Of a stretch of DNA of 64,000 bases, positions 62,421-64,000 are shown one piece after another (within the stretch, counting starts at the first letter, position 1; each line of letters starts with the position of its first letter). Origin of the DNA: Bifidobacterium coryneforme. Lineage in GTDB: Bacteria > Actinomycetota > Actinomycetes > Actinomycetales > Bifidobacteriaceae. Under the pieces are notes generated by a model. That model was not told the origin of the DNA and did no database searches. It saw only the letters and a program-made list of their open reading frames with translations. The DNA lies in assembly GCF_000737865.1 (NCBI RefSeq), contig NZ_CP007287.1, positions 35,982 to 99,981 of the forward strand, written 5' to 3'. A program made the translations under genes and the position numbers.

Positions 62421-64000
62421 AGAACATCTGGAGGATACTGCGCAAGGACCTGTCTGATGCCACCAGCAACGTCATCGCCATCATAGTTCTGATGGGGTTG
62501 GTTATCGTGCCGGCCCTTTACGCCTGGTTCAACATCGCCGCCAGCTGGGACCCCTATAAGAACACCAAGGCCATCAAGGTGGCCGTGGCCAATACCGACA
62601 AGGGGTACAAGTCCGACCTGATTCCGGTCAAAATCAACGTGGGGGAGACGGTTACCAGCACCCTGCGGGCAAACGACCAGCTGGACTGGAAGTTCGTCAA
62701 CCGTGACCAGGCGTTGGATGGGGTGCGCTCAGGTGAGTACTATGCCGCCATCATCATCCCCAAGGATTTCAGTGCGGATATGATGACCCTGTTCTCGCCC
62801 GACATGGAACATGCCAAGCTTGAGTACTATCTGAACGAGAAAAAGAACGCCATCGCCCCTCATGTCACCGAGCAGGGTGCGGATACGGTGGCCACCACCA
62901 TCGACAAGACCTTCGTCAAGACCGTGGGACAGGTGGGGATTGACCTCGCCAGCCAGGTATTCACATACTCCAAGAGCCCCCAGGCCCAGGACTATCTGGA
63001 CAGGGCCACCGATCACATCAATCAGATATCAGGCAGGTTGGCCACTGCATCCGATCAGGTGAACGCCTACGCGGGTCTGCTGGACTCGTCGGGACAGATG
63101 ATCGACTCCACCGGCAGGATTCTGGGACAGTCCGACTCCGCCCTTTCCCAGACCAGGAAGTCCCTGAACCAGGGAGTCAAGGGCACCAAGGACCTGGGGA
63201 AGTCCCTTTCCGGCTCGGCCGACTCGGTCAATACAGCCCTGGACCAGGCTTCCGGAGCCTATGACACCATCGCTTCCAAGATTGACGACGCCTTTGCCCA
63301 GGTAGGGAATCAGAGTGCTGCGGTCAGCGGTCAGTTGGACGATTTGAGCAACAGGGTCAACGCCTCGGCCGCCGACTATGACGGATTGATTGCCAGCCTG
63401 GATGCCTTGCGGGACTCTGTTCAATCCGACGCGGGTCTGACTCCCGCCCAGCGCCAGGCCCTGTTGGATGCCATCGACCGGGCCCAGGCCAACATGCGCA
63501 CCGCCCAGGCCTCCCAGCGCGACCTGGCCGACCACATCAGCCAGGCTTCGCAGGCGGTCAGGGACGGTTCGGGCAAATTGGATGAACTCCACCAGGGCCT
63601 TAAGGACAGAATCAGCCAGGCCCGTTCCTCGGTTGACCAGGTACGCGACCAGTACAGGAAGGATCTGAAGCCGCGACTGGATGACCTGGCGGGGGCCGTC
63701 GATACCGTGGTCGGCTCTACAGGCCAGCTCTTGACCGGCCTGGATGGCACCATCAAGGGGGCTTCGGGCCTGACCGGCTCCATGGCCGATGACATCAGCC
63801 ATACCAAGGACCAGCTGACCGGCATTTCCCAGCGGCTTGCCCAGGCCGCGAAGCGGTTGACCGACCTGAGCGGCCACCTGACGCAGGCCTACCAGGGTCA
63901 GGATGCCGAGAGCGTCAAGTCTCTCCTGGCCGGCGATTCGGACACGTTGGCCTCTCTCCTGGCCTCCCCGGTCGGTGTCAACCGTCATGCCGTCTTCCCG
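62417..64000 (+). CDS. YhgE/Pip-family membrane protein 2 (partial, runs off the window)
   Basis: The frame is open from ATG 62417 to the end of the window, 528 codons, with no stop. It starts MKNIWRILRKDL, then a membrane helix and the same W-D-P-Y-K-N-T motif as gene 1. It continues with EYYLNEKKNAIAPH, which corresponds to DYYVNEKKNAIAPK in gene 1, and goes into a long Gln/Asp/Ser coiled-coil region. It is clearly a paralogue of the upstream gene, with ATGA overlap, so the two probably form a heteromer. The C-terminal membrane block should follow outside the window. Confidence 0.9.
   Translation, partial: MKNIWRILRKDLSDATSNVIAIIVLMGLVIVPALYAWFNIAASWDPYKNTKAIKVAVANTDKGYKSDLIPVKINVGETVTSTLRANDQLDWKFVNRDQALDGVRSGEYYAAIIIPKDFSADMMTLFSPDMEHAKLEYYLNEKKNAIAPHVTEQGADTVATTIDKTFVKTVGQVGIDLASQVFTYSKSPQAQDYLDRATDHINQISGRLATASDQVNAYAGLLDSSGQMIDSTGRILGQSDSALSQTRKSLNQGVKGTKDLGKSLSGSADSVNTALDQASGAYDTIASKIDDAFAQVGNQSAAVSGQLDDLSNRVNASAADYDGLIASLDALRDSVQSDAGLTPAQRQALLDAIDRAQANMRTAQASQRDLADHISQASQAVRDGSGKLDELHQGLKDRISQARSSVDQVRDQYRKDLKPRLDDLAGAVDTVVGSTGQLLTGLDGTIKGASGLTGSMADDISHTKDQLTGISQRLAQAAKRLTDLSGHLTQAYQGQDAESVKSLLAGDSDTLASLLASPVGVNRHAVFP

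Overview
The window looks like a chromosomal segment of a high-GC actinobacterium, most probably a Bifidobacterium. The evidence is the actinobacterial order fhaA-fhaB-pstP-rodA-pbpA-pknA-pknB beside crgA and a DUF881 gene, a DUF3073 protein, a bacterial SCP-type small protein, a class E sortase, a PEP carboxylase and an MptD-type ECF transporter. A peroxide-defence set (Dps, AhpC, an AhpF-like reductase) would suit a bifidobacterium that meets oxygen, such as an insect-gut lineage, but the species cannot be settled from sequence reading alone.

Layout. 1-0.6 kb: 3' end of a 23S rRNA gene, 5S rRNA and a terminator. 0.9-18.4 kb: a dense block of ABC systems, namely an FtsX-type exporter whose permease is cut by one in-frame TGA, a formate/nitrite channel, a fused MacB-like ATPase-permease, an ATPase plus a giant coiled-coil FtsX permease, an ECF transporter (S component, EcfT, double ATPase) and, divergent from it, a heterodimeric ABC exporter. 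18.4-22.0 kb: an AT-rich island ending at a tRNA-Ile/tRNA-Ala pair, with a DUF262 + HEPN two-gene module (candidate defence system) and broken remains of a type I restriction gene. 22.3-31.4 kb: YgjP-like metallopeptidase, SDR dehydrogenase, Dps, a CNNM/CorC membrane protein, beta-carbonic anhydrase, AhpC, an AhpF-like reductase with unusual domain order, and a membrane-anchored glycine-repeat protein. 31.7-39.5 kb: ppc, a threonine/serine exporter, trpS, a DUF3073 protein with a histone-H1-like tail, an SCP-like protein and a small membrane protein.

39.7-52.3 kb: rhomboid protease, a cluster of DnaA boxes, crgA, DUF881, sortase E, then the Ser/Thr-kinase, elongation and division operon, in which successive genes overlap by 4 bases. 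52.6-56.4 kb: an S9 prolyl oligopeptidase-type peptidase overlapping a ClC channel. 56.5-58.6 kb: a lower-GC ArsR-type repressor and divergent MFS exporter with a repeated operator. 58.7-64 kb: a MerR-type regulator and two tandem YhgE/Pip membrane proteins, the second running off the window.

Functional links. Carbonic anhydrase and PEP carboxylase, about 5 kb apart, plausibly share bicarbonate for anaplerosis. Dps, AhpC and the AhpF-like reductase form a peroxide and iron protection set. The kinases, phosphatase and FHA proteins control the PbpA/RodA wall-synthesis pair made from the same transcript. The most novel-looking items are the DUF262-HEPN module in its gene graveyard, the DnaA-box cluster next to crgA, and the permuted AhpF-like enzyme.
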